From JAVHYG01 sp040390025 (lineage in GTDB: Bacteria; Pseudomonadota; Gammaproteobacteria; Diplorickettsiales; Diplorickettsiaceae): DNA of 64,000 nucleotides. Numbering within the stretch: position 1 is the first letter of the stretch; each line of letters opens with the position of its first letter. Shown here one piece after another: positions 17,201 through 25,406 of the stretch. Location: NCBI GenBank assembly GCA_040390025.1, contig JAZJZD010000017.1:22149-86148 (forward strand), in the 5' to 3' direction. The position numbers and the translations under genes are program-made. The notes beneath the pieces are model-generated. The model searched no databases, was not told where the DNA came from, and worked only from the letters and a program-made list of their open reading frames with translations.

Positions 17201-18925
17201 ATGAAAAAAATACGTATACATCGTTCAACGAGTGGTTTTCCGCTTCTGCCAGAATTACATCCTGTTTTAGCTAGAGTTTATGCGGCAAGAGCTATCCAGT
17301 CTTCTGAGGATCTAGATTATGGACTAACTCGTTTGTTACATTATCAAACTTTAAAAGGGATTGAAGAGGCTGCTGCTGTTGTGGCCACAGCATTAGTACA
17401 ACAGCAACGACTTCTTATCATTGGTGATTTTGATAGTGATGGTGCAACTAGTAGTGCATTGGCTGTAAGTGCCTTACGAAGCTTTGGTGCGCAGTACGTT
17501 GATTATTTAGTTCCTAATCGTTTTGAATTTGGTTATGGCTTAACGCCTGAAATCGTGGCGGTTGCTTTAGCGAATAAAAAACCGGACCTGATTATAACGG
17601 TTGATAACGGTATTTCGAGTCATGAAGGTGTAGCGGCCGCTAAAAAAGCTGGTTTGAAGGTTGTTATTACCGACCACCATTTGCCAGGGGCTTCTTTACC
17701 GAATGCGGATGCTGTCGTCAATCCACAACAGTCGGGAGATAATTTTTCCAGTAAAAATTTAGCCGGTGTTGGCGTAATTTTTTATGTCATGCTTAGCGTA
17801 CGGCAGGCCTTGCGTGAGCAACAGTGGTTTAATGAGCTACGCCCTGAGCCGACGATGTTGCAATTTCTGGATTTAGTCGCATTGGGTACCGTCGCTGATC
17901 TCGTTACACTCGATCATAATAACCGTTTAATGGTGCATCAAGGTCTGCAATGGATAAAAGCTGGTAAAGCCAGACCAGGAATTTATGCTTTACTAAAAAT
18001 AGCAAAGCGCGAAATGACTCAGTTGGTGGCTAGTGATCTGGGGTATAGCGTTGCGCCGCGTTTGAATGCGGCGGGACGTTTAGCGGATATGTCATTAGGC
18101 GTTGCTTGTTTGCTTGCCAGTGATGCCAATGAAGCACATGAAATGGCGTTAAAACTAAGTCTGTTAAATGAAGAGCGACGGACAATTGAAGATGGAATGC
18201 GGCGCGAAGCTTTTCTTGCTTTAGATAAAATACTCGAACAAAAGCCTTTAGAAAAAGGTATTTGTTTATTTGATCGCAGCTGGCACCAAGGCATTATAGG
18301 TTTGCTTGCTTCACGTATTACTGAACGTTTCCATAGGCCAAGTATTGTTTTTGCGCCGAGTCAGCAAGGTGATGAAATAAAAGGTTCTGCACGCTCTATC
18401 GAGGGCGTCCATATTCGTGATGTCTTGGAAGCTATTGCGACACGTGAACCGCAACTACTCTCTAAGTTTGGTGGTCATGCTATGGCGGCAGGTTTGACAT
18501 TGCAACAAACCGATTTCGCCAGATTTTCTAAGCTTTTTCAGCTCGAGTTAAATAAACAAGTAAATGATGAAGTTTGGCAGGGTAAGTGTTATACCGATGG
18601 CGAATTGGAGCCTCAGGATTTTTCTTTAGTTTTGGCCGAAATTTTACGTTATAAAGCAGGCCCTTGGGGTCAAGGATTTCCTGAGCCTATTTTTGAAGGT
18701 CGTTTTAATCTATTGACGCAGAGATTAGTAGGCAACAAACACTTGAAAATGACTTTAGGTTTAGTGGAGTCAGGCGCCCAGGTGGAGGCTATCGCATTTA
18801 ATATTAATCTTAGTTGCTGGCCTAATCATAGAGCCGAACAAATTACGGCTACTTATCGTTTAGGTGTGAATTACTACCAAGGTCGTAAAAGTTTGCAATT
18901 ACTGGTGGAAACACTGGAAGCGTGA
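17201..18925 (+). CDS. recJ: Single-strand-specific 5'-3' exonuclease RecJ
   Basis: RecJ degrades single-stranded DNA in RecF-pathway recombination and mismatch repair. DHH-family motifs are all present: GDFDSDGATSSALA (~75-88), VDNGISSHEG, TDHHLPG (~157) and the DHHA1 region (KGSARSIEGV, KFGGHAMAAG). The length of 575 is normal. The ATG at 17201 is chosen over the TTG directly before it. A strong terminator follows. Confidence 0.95.
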   Translation: MKKIRIHRSTSGFPLLPELHPVLARVYAARAIQSSEDLDYGLTRLLHYQTLKGIEEAAAVVATALVQQQRLLIIGDFDSDGATSSALAVSALRSFGAQYVDYLVPNRFEFGYGLTPEIVAVALANKKPDLIITVDNGISSHEGVAAAKKAGLKVVITDHHLPGASLPNADAVVNPQQSGDNFSSKNLAGVGVIFYVMLSVRQALREQQWFNELRPEPTMLQFLDLVALGTVADLVTLDHNNRLMVHQGLQWIKAGKARPGIYALLKIAKREMTQLVASDLGYSVAPRLNAAGRLADMSLGVACLLASDANEAHEMALKLSLLNEERRTIEDGMRREAFLALDKILEQKPLEKGICLFDRSWHQGIIGLLASRITERFHRPSIVFAPSQQGDEIKGSARSIEGVHIRDVLEAIATREPQLLSKFGGHAMAAGLTLQQTDFARFSKLFQLELNKQVNDEVWQGKCYTDGELEPQDFSLVLAEILRYKAGPWGQGFPEPIFEGRFNLLTQRLVGNKHLKMTLGLVESGAQVEAIAFNINLSCWPNHRAEQITATYRLGVNYYQGRKSLQLLVETLEA

Positions 18926-18935
18926 AGTTAAAAAG

Positions 18936-18964
18936 AAAAAGGCCAGTAATTACTGGCCTTTTTT
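18936..18964. terminator. Bidirectional terminator between recJ and the small exported protein
   Basis: A perfect palindrome AAGGCCAGTAA / TTACTGGCCTT is flanked by A and T runs on each side, placed between two convergent genes. Confidence 0.85.
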
Positions 18965-18984
18965 ATGAAGTCTGTCTAAAAAAA

Positions 18985-19245
18985 TTAGTTTTTAGCAGGT
19001 TCGTTTGGATTAACGGTGCTTAGCTTGCTAAGGTCGTCCGCTTTTTTTGTAGCTAAGCTATCGTTGCTGTCTTTAGGTCCTTTTTTATGAAAAGCGTCCT
19101 TTTTAGCCGGTGTGATTACAGCTGCATTTTGTTCTGCATTCACAGAAGGGAGGCTTGTAGCATTAGTGGCTTCATCAGCTGCTAAAGCAGGGATAGCTAA
19201 TACAGCGGTGGTTAAGCCTAATACAAGCGCTTGTTTCAATTTCAT
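18985..19245 (-). CDS. Small exported protein of unknown function
   Basis: The start at 19245 is chosen because a GGAG site precedes it and the product then begins with a clean signal peptide (MKLKQALVLG...AIPALAA). That leaves ~60 mature residues rich in Lys, Asp, Ser and Ala with no cysteine. A frame from 19428 would add 61 unlikely residues. No family is recognised; a periplasmic location is inferred. Confidence 0.75.
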   Translation of the reverse strand: MKLKQALVLGLTTAVLAIPALAADEATNATSLPSVNAEQNAAVITPAKKDAFHKKGPKDSNDSLATKKADDLSKLSTVNPNEPAKN

Positions 19246-19364
19246 GACTAAGGACTCCAATTTATTATAAGAATTGTAGAGCATGACTTTTTTGTATAAA
19301 AAAGCATGTGGCGCTATCATACCCAGTAAAAAACAGAGTGGGAAGACCTTTTTAGAAAAAAAAT

Positions 19365-20357
19365 ATGAAAAAACAGCCAAAACAAACACAAAGCTCCTTG
19401 ATGGTAGCTCCCATGATGGGTTGGACAACGCGTCATTACCGCTATTTTCTGCGACTTATTTCAAAAAATGTGCGTTTATATACGGAGATGTTAACGACAG
19501 GCGCTGTTTTGAATAGCGCTAATCGTCGTTTATTAACCTATCATGCCAGCGAACAGCCCTTGGCTATACAGTTAGGCGGTAGTGTTGCCAAGGAATTAGC
19601 ACAAGCGGCAAAAATAGTAGAAGCGTGTGGTTATGCAGAGATTAACCTGAACGTCGGATGTCCGAGTGATAGAGTACAATCGGGCTGTTTTGGTGCGGTC
19701 TTATTTAAAAAGCCGATGCTTGTTGCTGAATGTGTCGCTGAGATGAAGGCCGCTGTTGGACTCCCTATTACTGTAAAAACACGTATCGGTGTAGATGATT
19801 ATGAGAGCTATGATTATTTAGCGGAGTTTATTCAAAAGGTTAGCCAAGGTGGTTGCGAGACATTTATTATTCATGCGCGCAAGGCGTGGTTATCAGGTTT
19901 GAGTCCAAAAGAAAATCGTGAAGTTCCACCCTTAAACTATGCATGGGTTTATCAAATAAAAAGGGATTTTCCTCATTTAGAGATTGTGATTAATGGTGGT
20001 ATTAAGAATTTAAACGAAGCTTATGCGCATTTAAATCAGGTTGATGGCGTGATGATAGGACGTGCAGCGTGGCATACGCCTTATCTTTTTAGAGCACTGG
20101 ATATTCCGCAAAATGTGGGTGTACTGGAAGATGCTATAGCGGACCGTATCGCTATTGTGCAGTCTTACGTTCCTTATGTGGAAAAGGCTTTTAGGGAAGG
20201 TGAAAATCTTTCACACTTATTACAGCCTTTATTTGGGTTATTTCATGGCGTTGCTGGTGCTAAACAATGGCGCCAGCAATTAACGCAAGCAATTCAAATT
20301 AACCAATGTCCTATTATTGCTTTACAAGAAATTCTTGCAAAATTTCCAATGATTTAG
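19365..20357 (+). CDS. dusA: tRNA-dihydrouridine synthase A
   Basis: DusA reduces uridine in the D-loop of tRNA using FMN. The protein opens with SLMVAPMMGWTTRHYR and contains the catalytic cysteine in LNVGCPSDRV (~residue 98). It also has the FMN/phosphate segments VKTRIGVDD, FIIHARKAW and INGGI, and GVMIGRAAW. The WTTRHYRYF start and LSPKENREVPPL favour DusA over DusB or DusC. Length 330 is typical. Confidence 0.95.
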   Translation: MKKQPKQTQSSLMVAPMMGWTTRHYRYFLRLISKNVRLYTEMLTTGAVLNSANRRLLTYHASEQPLAIQLGGSVAKELAQAAKIVEACGYAEINLNVGCPSDRVQSGCFGAVLFKKPMLVAECVAEMKAAVGLPITVKTRIGVDDYESYDYLAEFIQKVSQGGCETFIIHARKAWLSGLSPKENREVPPLNYAWVYQIKRDFPHLEIVINGGIKNLNEAYAHLNQVDGVMIGRAAWHTPYLFRALDIPQNVGVLEDAIADRIAIVQSYVPYVEKAFREGENLSHLLQPLFGLFHGVAGAKQWRQQLTQAIQINQCPIIALQEILAKFPMI

Positions 20358-20431
20358 CGCTTATCTAATTCAGAACGGGTTTGTTACGGATCGATTTTTT
20401 AAAATGGACTAAAAAAAAGTTAAATGAAAAT

Positions 20432-20492
20432 TAATTAGCTTTGTTGACGTAAATAAAATGTTTACTTATTTTTTTAGTAACAAAGCTAATTA
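20432..20492. repeat. Long inverted repeat between dusA and 20501-21490
   Basis: Arms TAATTAGCTTTGTT (20432-20445) and AACAAAGCTAATTA (20479-20492) are perfect complements. The 33-base interior holds a second, smaller inverted repeat (GTAAA...TTTAC). It lies between convergent genes and may terminate both, or be a miniature repeat element. Confidence 0.6.
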
Positions 20493-20500
20493 CAAATTTT

Positions 20501-21490
20501 TTAAAATTTATACTCTGTATAGACGTCTTTCTCTTCGATTTTTGATGCAAAATCGCTGGTGTTGTGATTGTTCGGCCGTTCTTCAGCGGCAAATAAACCA
20601 TGTGTTGAAAGAAGTTGCGCCACCCAGATGGTGGGGTTTGTCGAATTTGCGCTCATTGAAACTTCAAGGCTTGATTGTGTTATTGGGTCATTATTCAAAT
20701 AATCAGACAAATGCTTAGGATTATGTTCTTTATAATAGGCATAATCTGAAGTTAGCAAAAGTTCTATATTCGTAATAGCGCTTATTTTCCTATCTTCTTT
20801 ACCTGCGATTGACCTAGACTGAGGCCATTTGTTAGCTAAAAATTGCGTTATAGCAACTAGCCAAACCCAGCGGTTAAACATTTCGCTTGTTTTGTCAACG
20901 TCAAGTTGATCATCTGGGATATAATGTCTTCGAATTTCCGCACCTTTTTTTAAATGGTTTTCTGATAAAGTATCTTGCAATAACTTGGTTTCAGCTTCAA
21001 TTAATTGCTGGTTATTTTCAGCGTTTGTGTTAGCGAAAATATTATTTGCAAGTGCTTGAACCTGCGAAAAATATCTTTGTATTTTTTCAGCAATATTGGG
21101 TAGAGCACCTCTTCTGTTTGCGTAGGCAATCACGACATAAAAAGCTAACATGGGGCAAGATGTTTTAGTATATTTTTTTAAATCACGTAGTTTTAATTGC
21201 TGGCCCTGAAGTTTCATGGCTTGATAAACAGACTCAGGTAAAAAAATATGGCTATCATCAATTTTTATTGTGGGTAAGACTACTTTTTCTATTAACCGAT
21301 TTAAACTAAATTTATTTTTTTTGTTTAAATAAGACTGATTTATATTTTTAATTTGATTAAAACTGGTTCGCATCCTAGCTTCTACCAAGGTAGTCCCAGT
21401 TTTTATATTTTTTTTATTTAGCTTAAAAATATACTGTATATTTAAAATGGCATTTGTTATTTTTTCATTTGTTGTTTTTTCATTCGACAT
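20501..21490 (-). CDS. Protein of unknown function (329 residues)
   Basis: No family is recognised. The product is mostly helical and soluble, Lys/Asn-rich at the N-terminus, with a hydrophobic helix near residue 120 (CPMLAFYVVIAYA) that is probably buried. It lies beside two other large unknown genes on the same strand, but has its own leader region and a hairpin upstream, so it is probably transcribed alone. It lacks the Phe/Leu-Arg tail seen in its neighbours (it ends TEYKF), and no PmrA-like repeat was found. Confidence 0.7.
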   Translation of the reverse strand: MSNEKTTNEKITNAILNIQYIFKLNKKNIKTGTTLVEARMRTSFNQIKNINQSYLNKKNKFSLNRLIEKVVLPTIKIDDSHIFLPESVYQAMKLQGQQLKLRDLKKYTKTSCPMLAFYVVIAYANRRGALPNIAEKIQRYFSQVQALANNIFANTNAENNQQLIEAETKLLQDTLSENHLKKGAEIRRHYIPDDQLDVDKTSEMFNRWVWLVAITQFLANKWPQSRSIAGKEDRKISAITNIELLLTSDYAYYKEHNPKHLSDYLNNDPITQSSLEVSMSANSTNPTIWVAQLLSTHGLFAAEERPNNHNTSDFASKIEEKDVYTEYKF

Positions 21491-21590
21491 ACGAAGGCCT
21501 ATATATAGAGCCGTATGAAATACGGATTTTAGTTTATAAGATAGAAGTACACTGGGTTGGTTTAAATTAATATTTTTTTATTCTTATTAC

Positions 21591-21618
21591 GTGTGCCATA
21601 TAATTTTATACAGCACAC
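21591..21618 (-). terminator. Hairpin downstream of 21649-23067
   Basis: GTGTGC and GCACAC pair, extended by a TGTATA/TATATG helix with wobble pairs and an AAAT loop, 30 bases after the stop codon. No clear T run. Confidence 0.45.
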
Positions 21619-21648
21619 CTTTTCTAACGATTAATCTTTTTCCTAAGA

Positions 21649-23067
21649 CTATTTTCTAAATGTATTTATACTTGTACCTTCGAGTTGCGCTTGTCTTTTT
21701 GCTGACGTTTGAGGGCGCGGTACTCTGTGAAAGGCACTTGCATTATTTACATGACTTGGGTTGCCCGATTTATTTCCCCATTGTCGCGCTAAACTAGATA
21801 CATTAGTGCTTCGTTGCGCCACATGTGTTTGCATAACAGGGGGGATCGGCGCTGTACGCAGAGTCCGTGTATTTGAAAATGCAGAATGGGCTTGCGAAAA
21901 TGTTGGATTCTGCGTTTGGGCGACACTCGTACTTACATGACTAGAGATCGTTTCTTTTTTAGGAGTGTTTTTATGTTTTATTGCAAACGTTTTTTTTACA
22001 CTGGATAAAAAACCGGGTTTAGAAGTTGCTTGTTCAGGAGAATTTGTATCGCTTATATTATATGAACGATGTCCGCTTGTAGATGCGGTATTTGCAGACA
22101 CATTATTTTGCGCGGCAGAACGTGGCGTGCAAATAGTTTTACCTAATGCGAGCACTACATTCCCTTTTTTACCATCCATTTTTTGTATAATTTCTAGAGC
22201 AGGTTCTAGCTTTTCAATAAGTGCTGCTTTATCTGGTACAGAAAGATGCATAGCCGATTCTAAACTTTTTGAAAGAACAGCATGGTCATTAGTCGCTTGA
22301 TTACTATGGTTAATCTTAGATTTAATTGCTTTTGCCATTTCTCTGTTTTCACTAAAACCGAGTATTTTATTAATTTTAGTTTTTGTCTTAGAAAATAAAC
22401 TATCATTATCCAAGTGCCGATTTTTTTTAATATACATAATGCTTGCACAAAAAAAACGAGCGATCGTTTCTTGCTGCAATAATTCAAGCAATTGCTTATC
22501 CGCATCTTTAATGTCAAACATTGAAGTTAAAAGTTTGTTTGTTAAGCTTCCTAGCAGCTCTATACCCCATTTGCTAACTTTGTATGCGGGCTTAAGTAAT
22601 AAACAAAATAAAATAACACTAATAACTATCCCTCCAACACCATTAAAGGTTTCTCCCAGTGTAGTAAATACACTTCCTAGTCCTTCACCAATTTTGTCGC
22701 CAATTATAGGAATTTTAGTAACGGGATCTATTGCAGCACTTCCACCCGCTTCAATGCCGCTTTGTATGAATCCTCCAATGAGACTGCCGCCTGCGCCACC
22801 TACAGAACCAGCTACCACAGGTGCTCCCCCCATAGCTATAGTTTTTGTTAGTAGGCCCGTTGTTTTTGGGTTATTTGTAAACACTCTTGATACACCGGTA
22901 GCTACTTTTGAAACTTTATTATGCCGAGAAATGTTAGTGCATATGTCTTTGATTTTTATTACTAATTCATTTAAAAGTTCCTTATCTTTTTCATTGAATG
23001 CCGCTGTAATTCGCTCTGTAATTTCATCAAGCGCTTTTTTTTGACTATTATTTAGTTCAGAATTCAT
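21649..23067 (-). CDS. Glycine-rich membrane protein of unknown function, candidate effector
   Basis: The 472-residue product starts with ~60 charged helical residues. A Gly/Ala-rich hydrophobic region follows (residues ~70-130), then a transmembrane helix (GIVISVILFCLLLKP, ~145-160). The C-terminal half is low-complexity, rich in Ser, Thr, Asn and Gln. The glycine-rich hairpin-like region is of a kind seen in membrane-inserting proteins. It ends SINTFRK, close to the NSFR and INSLR ends of two other large proteins here. No known domain is recognised. Confidence 0.7.
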   Translation of the reverse strand: MNSELNNSQKKALDEITERITAAFNEKDKELLNELVIKIKDICTNISRHNKVSKVATGVSRVFTNNPKTTGLLTKTIAMGGAPVVAGSVGGAGGSLIGGFIQSGIEAGGSAAIDPVTKIPIIGDKIGEGLGSVFTTLGETFNGVGGIVISVILFCLLLKPAYKVSKWGIELLGSLTNKLLTSMFDIKDADKQLLELLQQETIARFFCASIMYIKKNRHLDNDSLFSKTKTKINKILGFSENREMAKAIKSKINHSNQATNDHAVLSKSLESAMHLSVPDKAALIEKLEPALEIIQKMDGKKGNVVLALGKTICTPRSAAQNNVSANTASTSGHRSYNISDTNSPEQATSKPGFLSSVKKTFAIKHKNTPKKETISSHVSTSVAQTQNPTFSQAHSAFSNTRTLRTAPIPPVMQTHVAQRSTNVSSLARQWGNKSGNPSHVNNASAFHRVPRPQTSAKRQAQLEGTSINTFRK

Positions 23068-23118
23068 AGAGACTCTCTTTATTATTAAAATGATTTATTT
23101 TGCTTTAATATACTCACC

Positions 23119-23153
23119 GCGATTGAAATTGCGGTTTTTGCAATTTCAATCGC
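23119..23153. terminator. Perfect inverted repeat between two unknown genes
   Basis: GCGATTGAAATTGC (23119-23132) pairs exactly with GCAATTTCAATCGC (23140-23153) around a seven-base loop. It lies downstream of the 23220-24827 gene and upstream of the next. There is no T run on the minus strand; it may be an intercistronic hairpin. Confidence 0.5.
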
Positions 23154-23219
23154 TTCCTTCGTTTCCTTTCGAAAAACATTGCCCAGTTTTCTGAGCTCAC
23201 AATTTGAAACAGTTGCTAG

Positions 23220-24827
23220 CTATCTCAGTCTAGGGAGGTTATTTTCTAAGTTTAATTTTTCATGTAATACTTGAATATTTTTATTTTTGGTGGAACTGCG
23301 AGTGGGATTTTCTCTAGAAAAGTGGTTATAACGATTACCAGATAAACTTTCTTGTGCCTTAGGGGTTTGATAATGGTTTGTAGGGGCGTAACGATTACCA
23401 GATAAACTCTCTTGTGATTTAGGGATTTGATAATGGTTTGTAGGGGCGTAACGATTATCAGATAAACTTTCTTGTGACATCTGAATATTTGTAACCGAAC
23501 CTACTCTAGATAACGGACTAGGTTGATATTGTATTCCGCTAGAACTTGTTTTTGGCGGTCTTGGTAGAGTGGCTGCTCTAGCTTGAGAATTGGTAATTGG
23601 ACGCTCTATATAAGTAGTCTGAGATGTACTATTACTTTGCGATTGATGATACACATCATCGTATTGAGGTTGCGTGTGAGAGTTTTGATGATTAGGGATT
23701 AAATAGTGCTGTTCATCGTATCTCATTTGAGGTTGTCTTATACTACCTCTGGTGGGATCAGCTATGTATCGAGTAGAATTAGTCCTGTGAATATTTGTAT
23801 TTAAATTGGGTCTAGGTCTTGCATTTAAAGTTTGACTATAATTAATTTCGTTATAAATAGGTTCTTTTAGTTGTTTTAGCAAAGACTGAATAATATTGAT
23901 CTTAGCCGGATTCTTTTGATGCTCTGCTTGTTTTTTCAATAAAAATTCTGCTGTGGCAATTACCCATGTGAGATCGAGACATTCTTCTTTACTAGGGTTT
24001 AGGTTTGAATTAATGTTATTTATAATTTCTACTAGTTCAGGGTGATTTAAGTTACTGATAAAAAGCTTTAAGCCGACTAAATTTAGGTTATCGTCTAAAG
24101 TAATAAGTATGTCCTGTACTCTTTTAAAGATTATATTAAAGTGGTCGCTAGTTTTTTCATAATAAGCTGGTTTATCCGTGCTTAGATTTACTTTTTCTAA
24201 CGTTTTACTTGTATATTCCGCAGCCGATTCTTTCACACTAGAAAGCTTTTGTTTAAAAGTTTTTTTAGAACCATTTTGGCCTAATTTTTCTTGTTTTTTT
24301 TGCTTTTCATAAGCAATAAGAAGCGTTGCAACTAATTGTTTTGTATAATCGTTAGCGATGATATCCTTTAAAGCTTCTAGATTTAGCTGGTTATTATGTA
24401 ATGCAACTTTCTCTAAACTTTGCCCTGAAAAAGCGGCTTCTCGACCTTCGCTAACTCGAGTACTTTTATTCATTCCTCTTAAGTTTTGTACTAGTTTAGA
24501 GCCTCCAAAATATGAAATTCCTAGTCCAATAAGTATGGGTCCTCCTACTACATCTCCTGCTGCTGTTAATGTAGCACCGAGTGTCATTGTTCCACTGGAA
24601 ACTACTGTATTTTTTATAGTTGTTTTTGTAAAAATAACGGGAGCAGTACCATTCTCACTTTTTTGGAGTTGGGTGAAATAATTCGTTAAGATTTTTTCGA
24701 TTATTTTTTTTGCTTCTTCCTCTTTAACGCCGTATTCCTTTTGAACAGTAGAAAGAATAGATTTTATATTTTCTAACATGGGGTGGCACTCAATTATTAT
24801 TAATAGTGCAGTCACTATAGAAGCCAT
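23220..24827 (-). CDS. Membrane-associated protein with tyrosine/proline-rich tandem repeats, candidate effector
   Basis: No known family. An N-terminal helical part is followed by a Gly-rich hydrophobic segment (VVGGPILIGLGISYFGG, ~90-110), a helical middle, and a C-terminal third (from ~345) rich in Tyr, Pro, Gln, Asn and Ser. That third contains 2.5 copies of a 20-residue repeat (core QESLSGNRYAPTNHYQ). Several tyrosines sit in YxxP settings (YLIP, YQIP, YQTP), like host SH2-binding or phosphorylation sites. The end is NNLPRLR. The ATG at 24779 (MLENIKS) is an alternative start; neither has a clear ribosome site. A near-match PmrA-like repeat lies 47 bases upstream. Confidence 0.7.
   Translation of the reverse strand: MASIVTALLIIIECHPMLENIKSILSTVQKEYGVKEEEAKKIIEKILTNYFTQLQKSENGTAPVIFTKTTIKNTVVSSGTMTLGATLTAAGDVVGGPILIGLGISYFGGSKLVQNLRGMNKSTRVSEGREAAFSGQSLEKVALHNNQLNLEALKDIIANDYTKQLVATLLIAYEKQKKQEKLGQNGSKKTFKQKLSSVKESAAEYTSKTLEKVNLSTDKPAYYEKTSDHFNIIFKRVQDILITLDDNLNLVGLKLFISNLNHPELVEIINNINSNLNPSKEECLDLTWVIATAEFLLKKQAEHQKNPAKINIIQSLLKQLKEPIYNEINYSQTLNARPRPNLNTNIHRTNSTRYIADPTRGSIRQPQMRYDEQHYLIPNHQNSHTQPQYDDVYHQSQSNSTSQTTYIERPITNSQARAATLPRPPKTSSSGIQYQPSPLSRVGSVTNIQMSQESLSDNRYAPTNHYQIPKSQESLSGNRYAPTNHYQTPKAQESLSGNRYNHFSRENPTRSSTKNKNIQVLHEKLNLENNLPRLR
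23331..23476. repeat. In-gene 60-bp tandem repeat
   Basis: Two full 60-base units (23331-23390, 23391-23450) and a partial third, differing at only a few positions. They encode the 20-residue repeat in the tyrosine-rich tail. The period is a multiple of three, so copy-number change would keep the frame. Confidence 0.9.
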
Positions 24828-24873
24828 ACGTTAAGTTAAAATTAATACTCTCTTAATGAAAAATTATTTACTC

Positions 24874-24889
24874 ATTAAGATGAGCTTAT
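24874..24889 (-). promoter_or_regulatory. Weak PmrA-box-like repeat upstream of 23220-24827
   Basis: The minus strand reads ATAAGCTCATCTTAAT: the two units have an 11-base period, the first with one mismatch to TTAAN. The remaining sequence to 25172 is very AT-rich and shows no gene. Confidence 0.3.
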
Positions 24890-25172
24890 ATTTTTCTATA
24901 CAATAGAAAAAATTTTCGTGTAATTTTAAAAAGTATTAATGTAGGTTAGAGGATAAACTGACTTAAATTAGTTAAAGAAAGAAGATGGAGGAATAATTTT
25001 TTTTCATAAAATTTACTAAATTTTGATGAGGTTGAAAATTAAATTTTTTGTTATACGTTTGTTTTAAGCAAACGAACAAAATAAAATATCTATTCGAGCA
25101 AAGATTTATTAAATAAAACACTAAGCTATCTTTTAGAAGACAACAACTCTATATGAATTTAACAAGTAAACA

Positions 25173-25406
25173 CTAGAGTGGAAATTCTACCCACTGATAG
25201 AGGGCAAAATTTTCTGGTTGGCATTTAAAACATCGCGTAGCGCAGGCCGGTGTTTTCAAACATTTTTTCACACAACCTTTCCGTATAAGAAGATCTAAAA
25301 TCGCTAAAGTTTCTTCTTTACTATTTTGAAAGGTTTGTAGTAGTAAGGAGAGGTTAACGATCTTTTTTTCTGCAATGAATTTTTTTAAATCTAATAAACT
25401 AGCCAT
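25173..25406 (-). CDS. feoC: FeoC-like protein
   Basis: The 77-residue product has a winged-helix-like N-terminal part (LLDLKKFIAEKKIVNLSLL, ILDLLIRKGCV). Four cysteines at the C-terminus (CLKTPACATRCFKC) resemble the Fe-S site of FeoC. It overlaps the end of feoB by eight bases and completes a feoABC operon. Confidence 0.85.
   Translation of the reverse strand: MASLLDLKKFIAEKKIVNLSLLLQTFQNSKEETLAILDLLIRKGCVKKCLKTPACATRCFKCQPENFALYQWVEFPL

Noticed and set aside
22439..23044. Plus-strand ORF of 201 codons
   Set aside because: It is antisense to the 21649-23067 gene, whose glycine-rich and charged sequence is more protein-like; the plus frame is an artefact rich in Pro/Thr/Ser.
23331..23476. 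Possible CRISPR-like repeats
   Set aside because: The units are adjacent without spacers, lie in frame inside a gene and encode a 20-residue repeat.
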